Source: a virus. Taken from it: DNA of 64,000 bases. The stretch lies in IMG/VR virus record IMGVR_UViG_3300050343_000215, positions 62,001 to 126,000 of that record; one strand, 5' to 3'. A program made the translations under genes and the position numbers. The notes under the pieces were generated by a model. The model was not told where the DNA came from. It ran no database searches and was given only the letters and a program-made list of their open reading frames with translations. Shown here piece by piece: positions 1-7,774 of this stretch (positions within the stretch are counted from its first letter, which is position 1; every line of letters begins with the position of its first letter).

Positions 1-943
1 CATCTGTATTTGAACACAATGTAAATTTCTGACCAAGTGATCCAGAAATTCTATCAACTGTAAATGTTGCATCACCATTACCAGTAGTAATTGTGATAAC
101 ATCACCCCTAATATATCCAGTTCCTGAAGTATTAATTGTAGCGGTCTCCAAAATACCAGCACTTGAGGTAAAGTCAATCGTCAACCCTGTACCAGATCCA
201 CCAGTAGTAGCAACATCAGTTCCAGTTACCCCATAACCTGTGCCCGCATTGGTCAAAGTAGTATGAGTAGGAATACCAGGAGTCCTATTATAAAAATAAA
301 TCTGGTCACCACACAATACATTAATATCATTGTTATCAGCAACACTAGAAAATGCCTGGACAAGAGGAGCTTGTCTATTAGGGTTCATGGCAGAAATTGC
401 AATTTCTGTTGCACCATTAGCATCTGATAAAGTTGCTGCAAGTTTAAAAGTATCGTTATCTACTTTGATAATATAATATGTTGTACCAAATGTCAGTTCG
501 GGGATAGCAGCAAGAGGATCCGTTGGTGCATAAGTAGTATAACCCCAAACAACAGCATCACCAGTGCTAAATTGATGGTTTGCCGTAGTAAATGTATTGG
601 TAGTTTCATCAACTTCAACTGAATCAATAAAAAGTTTCCTTAAAACTCTATATGCAGTAGTACCATTTGCATGTACATCATAGTACACATTCTGTCGTGT
701 CCGAAATGGCGCTTGACCATAAGCATTGTGATAAGAGCTGTCAAATCCAGTTTGTAAATAATTGCCGGTGGGGCGGGCAGCATCACCATCATGCGATCGT
801 ACACTCTGAGGAACTCCATCCTGTTGAGTACCTGAGTTCCATCCTAAATCACCAAAGACTTCTTCCAGAGCATCCATAACGTGCCCTGCATTCCATCCAG
901 TGTTTCCATTATTAACTTGAACTGTGTTTTTTAAAACTGACAT
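1..943 (-). CDS. Virion structural / tail-fibre-like protein, partial (3' end off window)
   Basis: An ATG at 943 (protein begins MSVLKNTVQV) opens a frame that stays open to the window edge, at least 314 codons. The visible part is rich in Gly, Thr, Asn and Ser with short repeats of the type NAGTGYGVTG and TSGTGYIRGD, as seen in beta-structured virion proteins of marine phages. It starts one base after the stop of the large fibre-like gene upstream, so the two are probably co-transcribed from the late promoter at 3469. Function as a structural protein is inferred from composition and neighbourhood; no catalytic motif is visible. Confidence 0.7.
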   Translation of the reverse strand, partial: MSVLKNTVQVNNGNTGWNAGHVMDALEEVFGDLGWNSGTQQDGVPQSVRSHDGDAARPTGNYLQTGFDSSYHNAYGQAPFRTRQNVYYDVHANGTTAYRVLRKLFIDSVEVDETTNTFTTANHQFSTGDAVVWGYTTYAPTDPLAAIPELTFGTTYYIIKVDNDTFKLAATLSDANGATEIAISAMNPNRQAPLVQAFSSVADNNDINVLCGDQIYFYNRTPGIPTHTTLTNAGTGYGVTGTDVATTGGSGTGLTIDFTSSAGILETATINTSGTGYIRGDVITITTGNGDATFTVDRISGSLGQKFTLCSNTD

Positions 944-944
944 T

Positions 945-3440
945 TTATGCCTCTAATCTAATTGCGGTAAGGGTTACGTTAATGGTTGCTGCAGCACCAG
1001 AACGATTGGTAACTGCAAGATATACTGTATCTGTCGCGCTAGGCGAATCATTGTTATAACCAAAAGCAGCAGGTGCCATCCTAACTACTCCTGATCCTCT
1101 GGATTCAGCGATGACTCCTGACCCAGTGCCAGGATCATTTCCTTCACTTCGGGTAGCATCTGCTGTTCTAGCAGCAGCATCAGTATAGACTCGCACCCAT
1201 GCATCAGCATCAGTTTCAATTTTAAGCAAAGTATATGCTTTGTATGCTGTTATATTTAGGTCTCCTGTAATATTATCTGCCAGTGAGGATGTAGTTCCGG
1301 TGAAACTTTGACGTGCCTGAAGACCCACAGATCCACCAGCAGCAACAGTGACAACTCCACCAGCATCAATAGAAAGACCTGCGCCAATTTTAATACCACC
1401 CAAGGTGGCGGCGGCAGCGATTGGTAATACATATCCTCCAGCGGCAGCTGCGATATTACCATTAGAATCTACAGTAATAGTAGTACCGTCAGGGATAACC
1501 CCACCCAGTGCTGATGTTGTAGCAGCGGGTAATGAATATGCAGCTGGAACAGATGGTTTATTAAGAATCTGTGCTAACCCAGTAGTAGCATTCCAATCCG
1601 ATTGAACTGGTGCTGTACTAGAAATGGTTGCTGCTTTATTAACAGAGTCCCATGAGATATTAGTACCACCAGCACCAGAAAACTCAATCTGATCTGTTGT
1701 TCCTACAGAGGGATCAAGGTTCAGGAAGACATTATTTGATGTGGTGTTAGTACCGTAAAGATCATACAAGATTGCAGATCCACCACCGCCGCCACCAGAG
1801 GAGAGAACCGTGATGGTTCCAACCATATTAGAGTGAGCACTACACTGGTAGTAATATGTCCCAGCAACTGTAGGTGTCCAAGAAACTGTAGCAGTTCCTT
1901 CTCCAGAAGCAGCAGGATTGTTTACGCTAGAACCACCATTCGCAACCCTAATATACATTGGGTGCCCTACATATGTGGCAGTATTATCAAAGGTAATTGT
2001 ATCACCAGCATAAAGAGTGATTGAAGGATCAGCATCACCACTGAAAGTGTTACTGCGATCTGATCCAGTGAACAGATAATCTCCAGATTGAGAAGCAGTA
2101 GTAATATTATATGTGGTAGGAGTAGTTCCTACTTGAGCATTGATAACTTTACTACTGGTATCATATGTGAAAGAGATACCCAACTGAGTACCATTAAGAA
2201 GTGCCTGTGCAGCAGCATCCTTGGCTTCACTATCACTATAGGATGAACCTCCTCCAGATCCAGCACCTTGCCTCAGAGTAATTGTATTCTCGTCTGTTCT
2301 CTCAACAGTAAGACCATCAGCACCAGCGAATACAATATCATCAGTAGATGGTGTGCTATAAACATTTCCACTAGCAGTATAATGTGTACCAGTTAATCTA
2401 AGTTTTACTGTATTGCCTAATCCTGTCTCAGAAGAAATGGCATACTTTTTAGAACTGAATGTTAACGTATCATTTGAGGCAAAAATTCGTGTTTCGCCAT
2501 AGTAATTTTCAGCAAATTGAACTGTATCTGTGATAGTATCAGATCCAGTTAGAGTTAATGTCCTATTACCATCAAAACTTAAAGTATATGTGGTGTTAGT
2601 ATCTTGCTGAATGTCAGTATATCTTGCAACTCTATACCATGAGTTACCAGCAGCATAATAGAGTTGGTTATCATCATCATTAAAAGCGATTGCTCCTTCG
2701 TATGTCGTGGCACTTGGGAAACTTCCCTGCTGATCATACCAAAATGGAATCTTACTCGCTGTTTGTGTAGCAGTAGTAATACTATTAACACCTGTTAGAT
2801 TGCTATTAGTATCTACAACTAGTGTAGAATCTGAAAGAACTGTTCCATTTACCCCATCAAACAATGCGATAGCATTATCTGTTGTTGTACTAGGAGCACC
2901 TACAGTTCCTGATAATGAAGTAGAGAATGTTACTGTATTATTATTTCTAGTAATGGTAATATTACTACCACCTTTCAAGATCAATGAATCAGAACTACTA
3001 TCAGATCCTGTCAGCGTAGCACTGGCACCATCTACCTCATTAGCAAAAATTAAATCATATGTAGTATTAGTATCTGTTCCAGTGAATGTAATAACACCAG
3101 CATTTTCTGCCAGGGTTACACCTCCAGCACCTGTGAAGGTAACTTGATCCTGCTGTCCTGTAGCATCTCCAGTACCGGTGAGTCTCAACTTAACATCATT
3201 TACAGCAGCATTAACTGATGAAAATGCATATGCACTATTAGTATCAGTGAATGTAATCCACTTTAATCCAGAACCAGTGGATGCTAAAATTTGATTATTA
3301 AGTCCAAGACCATCCGACAAAGTAATTGTCGCACCATTCAAATCAAGGGTTTCCCCCGTTGAAATTTTCGCTCCTTCAGCAAAAATAACTTTATCGTTAT
3401 TCGCTAAATTTACTAGTTCGTCAACTAATAGTCGTGACAT
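945..3440 (-). CDS. Large tail-fibre-like protein with embedded cupredoxin-like domain
   Basis: 831 residues, ATG at 3440. Low-complexity beta-rich repeats (GSDTITDTVQF, LTGTGDATGQ, GAGGVTLAEN) alternate through residues 30-400. Residues about 455-545 look like a cupredoxin fold, with His493 and the Cys533-x2-His536-x2-Met539 cluster in the last strand, followed by a six-Gly linker at 549-554. Residues 600-710 hold fibre-type repeats (ATTSALGG, AATLGGIKIG). The C-terminal 120 residues form a compact domain that could bind the host surface. A TATAAATA late box lies 29 bases upstream. Role as receptor-contacting fibre is inferred; whether the cupredoxin-like domain binds copper is unknown. Confidence 0.75.
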   Translation of the reverse strand: MSRLLVDELVNLANNDKVIFAEGAKISTGETLDLNGATITLSDGLGLNNQILASTGSGLKWITFTDTNSAYAFSSVNAAVNDVKLRLTGTGDATGQQDQVTFTGAGGVTLAENAGVITFTGTDTNTTYDLIFANEVDGASATLTGSDSSSDSLILKGGSNITITRNNNTVTFSTSLSGTVGAPSTTTDNAIALFDGVNGTVLSDSTLVVDTNSNLTGVNSITTATQTASKIPFWYDQQGSFPSATTYEGAIAFNDDDNQLYYAAGNSWYRVARYTDIQQDTNTTYTLSFDGNRTLTLTGSDTITDTVQFAENYYGETRIFASNDTLTFSSKKYAISSETGLGNTVKLRLTGTHYTASGNVYSTPSTDDIVFAGADGLTVERTDENTITLRQGAGSGGGSSYSDSEAKDAAAQALLNGTQLGISFTYDTSSKVINAQVGTTPTTYNITTASQSGDYLFTGSDRSNTFSGDADPSITLYAGDTITFDNTATYVGHPMYIRVANGGSSVNNPAASGEGTATVSWTPTVAGTYYYQCSAHSNMVGTITVLSSGGGGGGSAILYDLYGTNTTSNNVFLNLDPSVGTTDQIEFSGAGGTNISWDSVNKAATISSTAPVQSDWNATTGLAQILNKPSVPAAYSLPAATTSALGGVIPDGTTITVDSNGNIAAAAGGYVLPIAAAATLGGIKIGAGLSIDAGGVVTVAAGGSVGLQARQSFTGTTSSLADNITGDLNITAYKAYTLLKIETDADAWVRVYTDAAARTADATRSEGNDPGTGSGVIAESRGSGVVRMAPAAFGYNNDSPSATDTVYLAVTNRSGAAATINVTLTAIRLEA

Positions 3441-3468
3441 TACATGTCCTTTATACTTTCCTTCAAAG

Positions 3469-3476
3469 TATTTATA
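3469..3476 (-). promoter_or_regulatory. Late promoter box TATAAATA
   Basis: Exact T4 gp55-type late box on the minus strand, 29 bases before the start of the large fibre-like gene at 3440. The window also encodes gp55. Confidence 0.75.
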
Positions 3477-3482
3477 AATCTA

Positions 3483-4037
3483 TTAAGGGACGTAAGAATA
3501 CCATCCAGTAGCAAGATACTTATATTGTGTTTGACTGATCACACCATGATGATAGTGTGTCCATGAAGTAGGCCAAAATACTGCTCTTCCTTGAACAGCA
3601 TCAGTAATCAAATTATGCTGAGGAAACTTAGTGCCACCATCATCAGTAACCGTATTAAGATAAATCATCCATACCACGACACGATGGCAAGTATTCTTGT
3701 GTCCTGCCTCACAGTGTGGTTGTGGGTATCCACCACCAGGAAGATACTTCTGGAGATTATATCTATTCTCCAATCCCCAGAACCCTATTTCATTCAACTC
3801 AGGGTTTTTAATTTTATAATCTTCATAACATTTACATAGAGCACCATGTATCATGGTATCTACTTCAGTTTGATTTTGAAATCTATTGTGTATGTCCCAA
3901 CTATCTTTCATTGAAAGATTAACACCAGCACCGATCTCCCCACGCTTTATTCCAGAAAAGTTATCAATATAACTGATGATACTATCACATTGATCTGGTG
4001 ACAAAGCATTATCATATAGTTCAATAAAATTATTCAT
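3483..4037 (-). CDS. 2OG-Fe(II) oxygenase (prolyl-4-hydroxylase-like)
   Basis: 184 residues from ATG 4037 (MNNFIELYDN). The frame could open at 4091, but a terminator hairpin and T-tract lie between 4061 and 4038, so the ATG just after the T-tract is preferred. The double-stranded beta-helix signature is visible: His108-x-Glu110 for iron, the WTHYHHG segment (His161-164) carrying the distal histidine, and a C-terminal YKYLATGWYSY strand. Substrate is unknown; cyanophage genomes commonly carry several such genes. One of six oxygenase-like genes in the window. Confidence 0.75.
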   Translation of the reverse strand: MNNFIELYDNALSPDQCDSIISYIDNFSGIKRGEIGAGVNLSMKDSWDIHNRFQNQTEVDTMIHGALCKCYEDYKIKNPELNEIGFWGLENRYNLQKYLPGGGYPQPHCEAGHKNTCHRVVVWMIYLNTVTDDGGTKFPQHNLITDAVQGRAVFWPTSWTHYHHGVISQTQYKYLATGWYSYVP

Positions 4038-4061
4038 AAAAAAGGTGGCATTAATGCCACC
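4038..4061 (-). terminator. Rho-independent terminator abutting a start codon
   Basis: On the minus strand GGTGGC-ATTAAT-GCCACC is followed by six T and then immediately the ATG at 4037. It lies downstream of the gene ending at 4122 and upstream of the oxygenase gene, so it separates the two units. Confidence 0.8.
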
Positions 4062-4121
4062 TATAGAGGGTTTTACATGCCGCGCCACCAATTCTTTAAC
4101 TGGAAATTGGAAACCAGTACA

Positions 4122-4505
4122 TCATGAAAATGTAATTACATCTTGACCCGCAGCACCAGGCATAGGTACTTCTCCGGCAGCATAAGTAGCAGCACTATCT
4201 AAATTGAAATTGATATTGTCACCAATATATCCATCATATAGATCAGAATTAGATGAAGGAAACTGAGGTTCATTGCTACCAACAAAGGAACGTTTCATGT
4301 CTTCAATATCTTCAATGATGTTAAGAAGTTTACGAAGTTTAATAGCAGAAGCAGTGCCAGTTACAGAACCAAGAGCAGAACGAAGTTCTTTCTCAGCAGT
4401 ATCAAGGCGTTCATAGGTAGTCATAGTGTTTGTAAATTCAGGAGGTTTTGCAGGAACAAATTTAGTTTGGTTATTGAACTTAAAAGGAGTGTTGTTTAAC
4501 GACAT
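4122..4505 (-). CDS. Conserved-type cyanophage hypothetical protein
   Basis: 127 residues, start ATG 4505, overlapping the end of the upstream gene by 26 bases. The middle (about residues 30-75) is a predicted amphipathic helix (TAEKELRSAL, LRKLLNIIEDIEDM); the C-terminus is acidic and Gly/Ala rich. No recognised domain. It may be a small virion or scaffold protein given its position among structural genes, but this is a guess. Confidence 0.6.
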   Translation of the reverse strand: MSLNNTPFKFNNQTKFVPAKPPEFTNTMTTYERLDTAEKELRSALGSVTGTASAIKLRKLLNIIEDIEDMKRSFVGSNEPQFPSSNSDLYDGYIGDNINFNLDSAATYAAGEVPMPGAAGQDVITFS

Positions 4506-4734
4506 TATTTTTTACATAGCAGGGTACGCCGTCAGGATCTAACCATTTGGTATATTCAAAATCTTCCATCGCTGTAGTCATCTGCATTACATTATCACAC
4601 AGGTACATATCTTTGTAACGCTTAGTCCAAGGATCTGCTTTCTGAATGCGAAAGTCTGGTTTACCATTGATTTCTAGTACACCAGACTCAATATAACGAT
4701 AGGGGAAACGCTCAAGAAGAACTTTCATAATCAT
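4480..4734 (-). CDS. Hypothetical protein
   Basis: 84 residues, ATG at 4734. Contains the hydrophilic segment QKADPWTKRYKDMYLCDN and no recognised motif. A good sigma70 promoter at 4751-4779 points at it, so it probably begins an early transcript together with the overlapping downstream gene. Confidence 0.6.
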   Translation of the reverse strand: MIMKVLLERFPYRYIESGVLEINGKPDFRIQKADPWTKRYKDMYLCDNVMQMTTAMEDFEYTKWLDPDGVPCYVKNNVVKQHSF

Positions 4735-4750
4735 GATGACTTACTGAATA

Positions 4751-4779
4751 ATAATAGCAGGGGAAGCAGGAGTTGTCAA
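4751..4779 (-). promoter_or_regulatory. Sigma70-type early promoter
   Basis: Minus strand TTGACA (4774-4779), 17-base spacer, TATTAT (4751-4756), 17 bases before the ATG at 4734. The -35 overlaps the 3' end of the oxygenase gene at 4776. Confidence 0.75.
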
Positions 4780-5279
4780 GGGTCAACCCAGATTTGTATG
4801 GAACACCGTGGGTATTCAGTGAGAGCAGAAACTGGTGTGACCATGTGTTCCTGATGAGAATCATTGATCACCATCATATTACGTTTGGGAACAATTGCTT
4901 TCATAATTAATGGATCGCCGTCATCCCAAATAAAAATACCACCGTGGTTTTTATCCCAAATATGATTCAAATATATTGTAGCACCATATCCATGCTGACC
5001 ATCATTGTGACTAGCAATACCAGCATTCTGTAACCAAACATAATATTGCATATCATACTTAGATCCCGCAGGAAAATATTTTGATATAGATTTAATTATT
5101 TTGTTTTTAGTTTCTTCAGGAACATATGTGTGAATAGAATCTCCAGTAATTCCCTTTTTAAGATTTGGATGCCACCTTAACATAGAAGACCCCCAACAAC
5201 GTTCTTTCATTAGTTTATCTAATTCAGAAGAACATTTTTTTAAAAGATCTTCAGGGAAAACTTTATGATGAATTTGCAT
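4776..5279 (-). CDS. 2OG-Fe(II) oxygenase
   Basis: 167 residues, ATG 5279. Iron ligands are clear: His91-Asn-Asp93 in ASHNDGQHGYGAT and a distal His145 in SHQEHMV, with Arg158 placed to bind the 2-oxoglutarate carboxylate. The strand ATIYLNHIWD between them is typical. Start overlaps the stop of the upstream 72-residue gene by one base, giving coupled translation. Substrate unknown; protein or nucleotide hydroxylation are both possible. Confidence 0.8.
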   Translation of the reverse strand: MQIHHKVFPEDLLKKCSSELDKLMKERCWGSSMLRWHPNLKKGITGDSIHTYVPEETKNKIIKSISKYFPAGSKYDMQYYVWLQNAGIASHNDGQHGYGATIYLNHIWDKNHGGIFIWDDGDPLIMKAIVPKRNMMVINDSHQEHMVTPVSALTEYPRCSIQIWVDP

Positions 5280-5497
5280 TAGATTAATAAATCAAGGTCT
5301 TTCTCCAATTGTGTCAGCACCACTTCATAGTCATCATCAGGGTCTCCGAACAGTTGCAGACCACGTATGTCATAAAACTCATAGATCTTCTTATAAATCT
5401 GTGGATATTCATCCTCAAGATTCACAACTCCGTCCACAGCATCATTAAGAATATCAATGTCCTCGGGGAACTTGCGAAGAATATTTTGTCTGTTCAT
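5279..5497 (-). CDS. Hypothetical acidic protein
   Basis: 72 residues, ATG 5497. Very acidic (FGDPDDDYEV, QLEKDLDLLI) with no recognised domain. It is the first gene behind a near-consensus sigma70 promoter at 5522-5549 and is coupled to the following oxygenase, suggesting early expression. Confidence 0.6.
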   Translation of the reverse strand: MNRQNILRKFPEDIDILNDAVDGVVNLEDEYPQIYKKIYEFYDIRGLQLFGDPDDDYEVVLTQLEKDLDLLI

Positions 5498-5521
5498 TAG
5501 TATGTGTGAGATACACTACTA

Positions 5522-5549
5522 ATTATACCATAAAAAATTTGAAGGTCAA
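5522..5549 (-). promoter_or_regulatory. Sigma70-type early promoter
   Basis: Minus strand TTGACC (5544-5549), 16-base spacer, TATAAT (5522-5527), 25 bases before the ATG at 5497. Confidence 0.8.
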
Positions 5550-5743
5550 AGAGAACTATGAATTAATTCTTTTTTATACTTATACCAAGGATGTTCGTAC
5601 ACTTTAGGTAAAGATCTTTTAGATTGATAACTTTGTTCATGTAGATCTTGGATTTGATGACTCATTGTATGAAGTAGACCTTTTATGTAAATAATCTCAT
5701 CAGAAAGTTCTTTAATTTCGGCGTGAAGTTTTTCGTGTTTCAT
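5546..5743 (-). CDS. Small coiled-coil hypothetical protein
   Basis: 65 residues from ATG 5743 (MKHEKLHAEI). The longer frame upstream runs through tRNA genes and is rejected. The first 40 residues have heptad-like spacing (IKELSDEIIYIKGLLHTM) suggesting a coiled coil. It sits directly downstream of the tRNA array, and its ATG lies in the 3' arm of a small hairpin (5742-5761) that abuts the 3' end of tRNA-Val, so its translation may depend on tRNA processing. Confidence 0.55.
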   Translation of the reverse strand: MKHEKLHAEIKELSDEIIYIKGLLHTMSHQIQDLHEQSYQSKRSLPKVYEHPWYKYKKELIHSSL

Positions 5744-5760
5744 TAGTAAAAGTATACTAA

Positions 5761-5832
5761 TGCTTGATGACGGGATTGAACCGCCGACCGCCTCGGTGTA
5801 AACGAGATGCTCTACCGCTGAGCTAATCAAGC
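5761..5832 (-). tRNA. tRNA-Val (TAC)
   Basis: Full cloverleaf on the minus strand: acceptor GCTTGAT/ATCAAGC with discriminator A, D-arm GCTC..GAGC, anticodon stem TCTCG/CGAGG with loop TTTACAC, T-arm GGCGG-TTCAATC-CCGTC. No encoded CCA. Confidence 0.92.
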
Positions 5833-5835
5833 ATA

Positions 5836-5917
5836 TGGGCAGGGTTGGATTTGAACCAACGTAGGCAGAGCCAGTGGATTTACAGTCCACCTCCATTAAC
5901 CACTCGGACACCCACCC
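5836..5917 (-). tRNA. tRNA-Tyr (GTA)
   Basis: Minus strand class II tRNA with a long variable arm. Anticodon stem GTGGA/TCCAC with loop CTGTAAA; T-arm ends TTCAAATC; acceptor GGGTGGG pairs with CCTGCCC through two wobbles; discriminator A. Three bases from tRNA-Val. Confidence 0.92.
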
Positions 5918-5920
5918 AAA

Positions 5921-5992
5921 CTCCCAAGGCTGGATTTGAACCAGCGACCAGCCGATTAACAGTCGGCGGCTCTGCCACTGAGCTACTTGGGA
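5921..5992 (-). tRNA. tRNA-Asn (GTT)
   Basis: Minus strand: acceptor TCCCAAG/CTTGGGA, anticodon stem GCCGA/TCGGC with loop CTGTTAA, T-loop TTCAAAT, discriminator G. Its first ten bases overlap the end of the 54-residue reading frame at 5983-6147. Confidence 0.92.
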
Positions 5993-6147
5993 TTGTTTTG
6001 TTCTCTCTTGAGTTTAAAGTACAATTTATAGTATCTATTACACATTTCTCTAAGAATTTTATGGTCTTCAGTAAAACCAAGATTCTTAGTATGTGTACAT
6101 GATCCTTCCATCTCACTAATAAGAAGAAGAATTTCAACTGGTTTCAT
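5983..6147 (-). CDS. Small ORF inside tRNA array
   Basis: 54 residues, ATG 6147 (MKPVEILLLISEM). The frame fills the space between tRNA-Thr and tRNA-Asn, and its stop TAG lies within the 5' acceptor/D-arm junction of tRNA-Asn. Charged C-terminal half (YKLYFKLKREQNN). Unknown function; the fit to the gap and the low density of stops support it, but it is short. Confidence 0.5.
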   Translation of the reverse strand: MKPVEILLLISEMEGSCTHTKNLGFTEDHKILREMCNRYYKLYFKLKREQNNPK

Positions 6148-6169
6148 AATGTAATGCCTCAAGAGAGGA

Positions 6170-6241
6170 AGCCCTCAGTAGGATTTGAACCAACGACCTA
6201 CGCTTTACAAAAGCGTTGCTCTACCACTGAGCTATAAGGGC
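6170..6241 (-). tRNA. tRNA-Thr (TGT)
   Basis: Minus strand: acceptor GCCCTTA/TGAGGGC, D-arm GCTC..GAGC, anticodon stem ACGCT/AGCGT with loop TTTGTAA, T-loop TTCAAAT, discriminator T. Confidence 0.92.
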
Positions 6242-6245
6242 AAGG

Positions 6246-6319
6246 CGACTCAGGTGGGACTTGAACCTACGACCGACTGCTTAGAAGGCAGTTGCTCTAT
6301 CCATCTGAGCTACTGAGTC
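6246..6319 (-). tRNA. tRNA-Arg (TCT)
   Basis: Minus strand: acceptor GACTCAG/CTGAGTC, anticodon stem ACTGC/GCAGT with loop CTTCTAA, T-loop TTCAAGT, discriminator G. First tRNA behind the promoter at 6328-6356. TCT reads AGA, a common codon in this AT-rich phage. Confidence 0.92.
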
Positions 6320-6327
6320 ATGTAATA

Positions 6328-6356
6328 ATTATACCCTATGCAATTGATCTTGTCAA
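6328..6356 (-). promoter_or_regulatory. Consensus sigma70 promoter for tRNA array
   Basis: Minus strand TTGACA (6351-6356), exactly 17 bases, TATAAT (6328-6333): a perfect consensus match, ending nine bases before tRNA-Arg and starting right after the stop of the oxygenase gene at 6357. Confidence 0.9.
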
Positions 6357-6893
6357 TTATCCTTCCGTCTTGATTTTCACAAAGTTTGCAGCGAAAGCAA
6401 TTCTCTTATCTTTAGTTGGAAATACATTATGATCCACAATTCCTGGAAACAATACCAACATACCATCTTTAGGTTGAATTTGCAATTTGTTTTCAAAAAC
6501 TATAGGAGAACTTTTTTCAGTGATACTGATATAATAAACACAAGAAAAATCTGCAGGATAATGATTATGTTTATATGCACAGTCACCCTCAGAATACTTC
6601 ATTGCCCAAAAATTTTGACACTCATAAAAAGTATGACTATCATTAAAGTAATCTTGATTGGCATCATAGATGACTGCAATAATTTTTTCAATCAAAAAAT
6701 TAAAATCTTTTGTATCTTTCCTGGTATAAAATTCTGTTCTCCATGCATCAACATTAGTTCCTTGCTTCAAACCTTTTGGATTTAATTTCTGATGATCATC
6801 AATGATACGGATAAGTTTTTCGTTTAATGACTGATGATCATCTATAATGGTTGTAAATACTGGAAGTTTTTTTACGACATTATAAGTTTCCAT
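6357..6893 (-). CDS. 2OG-Fe(II) oxygenase-like protein (TIGR02466/PF13759 type)
   Basis: 178 residues, ATG 6893. Core motifs: His109-Asn-His111 in YKHNHYPADFS, the strand CVYYIS, the turn GMLVLFPG, distal His155 in GIVDHNVFP and Arg164 in KRIAFAAN. This arrangement matches the putative 2OG-Fe(II) oxygenase family found widely in marine phages. The start overlaps the upstream gene's end by 14 bases. Substrate unknown. Confidence 0.8.
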   Translation of the reverse strand: METYNVVKKLPVFTTIIDDHQSLNEKLIRIIDDHQKLNPKGLKQGTNVDAWRTEFYTRKDTKDFNFLIEKIIAVIYDANQDYFNDSHTFYECQNFWAMKYSEGDCAYKHNHYPADFSCVYYISITEKSSPIVFENKLQIQPKDGMLVLFPGIVDHNVFPTKDKRIAFAANFVKIKTEG

Positions 6894-7098
6894 AATATGC
6901 TTCGTAATACTTAACTATACCTGAAGAAATTTTATGCCCTTGTGACACCCAATCATGAGCACAGGCGTATATGGACTCACAGGTGTATTTGGATTTTCGG
7001 GTGGTGTCAAGTTCACCACCATACTTTTCAAGGAGGATACTCAGAACTTCCTGCCTGAGTTTCAACCTGTCCTCACTATAGCGCCAATCTTCGCTCAT
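6880..7098 (-). CDS. Conserved-type cyanophage hypothetical protein
   Basis: 72 residues, ATG 7098, overlapping the lysozyme gene's stop (ATGA-type overlap). Mostly helical and charged (SEDRLKLRQEVLSILLEKYGG) with two Cys (YTCESIYACAHDWV). No recognised domain. It is co-transcribed with the lysozyme-like gene from the promoter at 7702-7730. Confidence 0.65.
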   Translation of the reverse strand: MSEDWRYSEDRLKLRQEVLSILLEKYGGELDTTRKSKYTCESIYACAHDWVSQGHKISSGIVKYYEAYYGNL

Positions 7099-7688
7099 GC
7101 CAACACCATTTTTTTTGTGTAGTCAAATGCATATAGTTCACGGTTACCTTTAATACCCCACCCTAACCAGTAGTATGCAGGAACCATATACTGACTCACA
7201 GTTCGTCCACTACCCTCAAACTCAGGAAGATAGCGTTGGAAGGTAGATTCATTAATCATGTAACGAGTTTGACCCTTAAGTGTACTGGGATCACAACCAA
7301 ATTTATCACAGAACCTACCAAGGTTATCATAACGTCCTATTGATGTCCACTGGATGAGACCATAACCGCCACTACGACACTCACTATAAGACACTCTAGC
7401 ACCACCCTCACAAATGTCGGGAGTAAAATTAGATTCTTGTTTGATGTTCCCCATGATTGTAGCAAGGGCATTCTTGTCCTTGATTCTAGTGTTTTCTTGG
7501 AGTTCTTCAAGGACATACTGTTCTTCAGGGGAACATGATGGACACTTCCAGGATGGAAATGACACTACTTCAATAGGTGTAATATTATCACGAAGTCCTG
7601 TGCCCACAATCTTGCTATTGGGCAGTAGGAATGGTGTTGCAGCTACTGCTGTTGCTGCTAACAACACGGAATACATAAGATTTCTCAT
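7095..7688 (-). CDS. Exported phage tail lysozyme-like hydrolase
   Basis: 197 residues, ATG 7688. An N-terminal hydrophobic segment (residues 1-22) looks like a signal peptide or anchor. Residues 73-197 match the phage tail lysozyme type: TIMGNIKQESNF carries the likely catalytic Glu85, followed by GGYGLIQWTSIGRYDNL and GWGIKGNRELY. It should cleave host peptidoglycan, either as a signal-anchored endolysin or as a virion lysozyme. It is the first gene leftward from the divergent promoter region. Confidence 0.8.
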   Translation of the reverse strand: MRNLMYSVLLAATAVAATPFLLPNSKIVGTGLRDNITPIEVVSFPSWKCPSCSPEEQYVLEELQENTRIKDKNALATIMGNIKQESNFTPDICEGGARVSYSECRSGGYGLIQWTSIGRYDNLGRFCDKFGCDPSTLKGQTRYMINESTFQRYLPEFEGSGRTVSQYMVPAYYWLGWGIKGNRELYAFDYTKKMVLA

Positions 7689-7701
7689 CAGTGTTCATAC
7701 C

Positions 7702-7730
7702 AACATACCATGTATATAGAGAGTTGTCAA
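7702..7730 (-). promoter_or_regulatory. Sigma70-type promoter, leftward, sharing its -35 with a rightward promoter
   Basis: Minus strand TTGACA (7725-7730), 17-base spacer, TATGTT (7702-7707), 14 bases before the lysozyme ATG. The -35 overlaps the -35 of the plus-strand promoter at 7724. Confidence 0.7.
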
Positions 7731-7752
7731 CCCTAAAATAAATACCTATAAT
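7724..7752 (+). promoter_or_regulatory. Sigma70-type promoter, rightward, with nearby late box
   Basis: TTGTCA (7724-7729), 17-base spacer, TATAAT (7747-7752). An AATAAATA late-type box at 7737-7744 lies inside the spacer, so the plastocyanin unit could be read both early and late. Confidence 0.65.
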
Positions 7753-7774
7753 ACAGAGGCACTAAGGTCTTACC

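Noticed and set aside
5845-6137. Open frames on both strands across the tRNA genes
   Set aside because: They read through tRNA-Tyr and tRNA-Asn cloverleaves; only the parts lying between tRNAs are plausible coding sequence.
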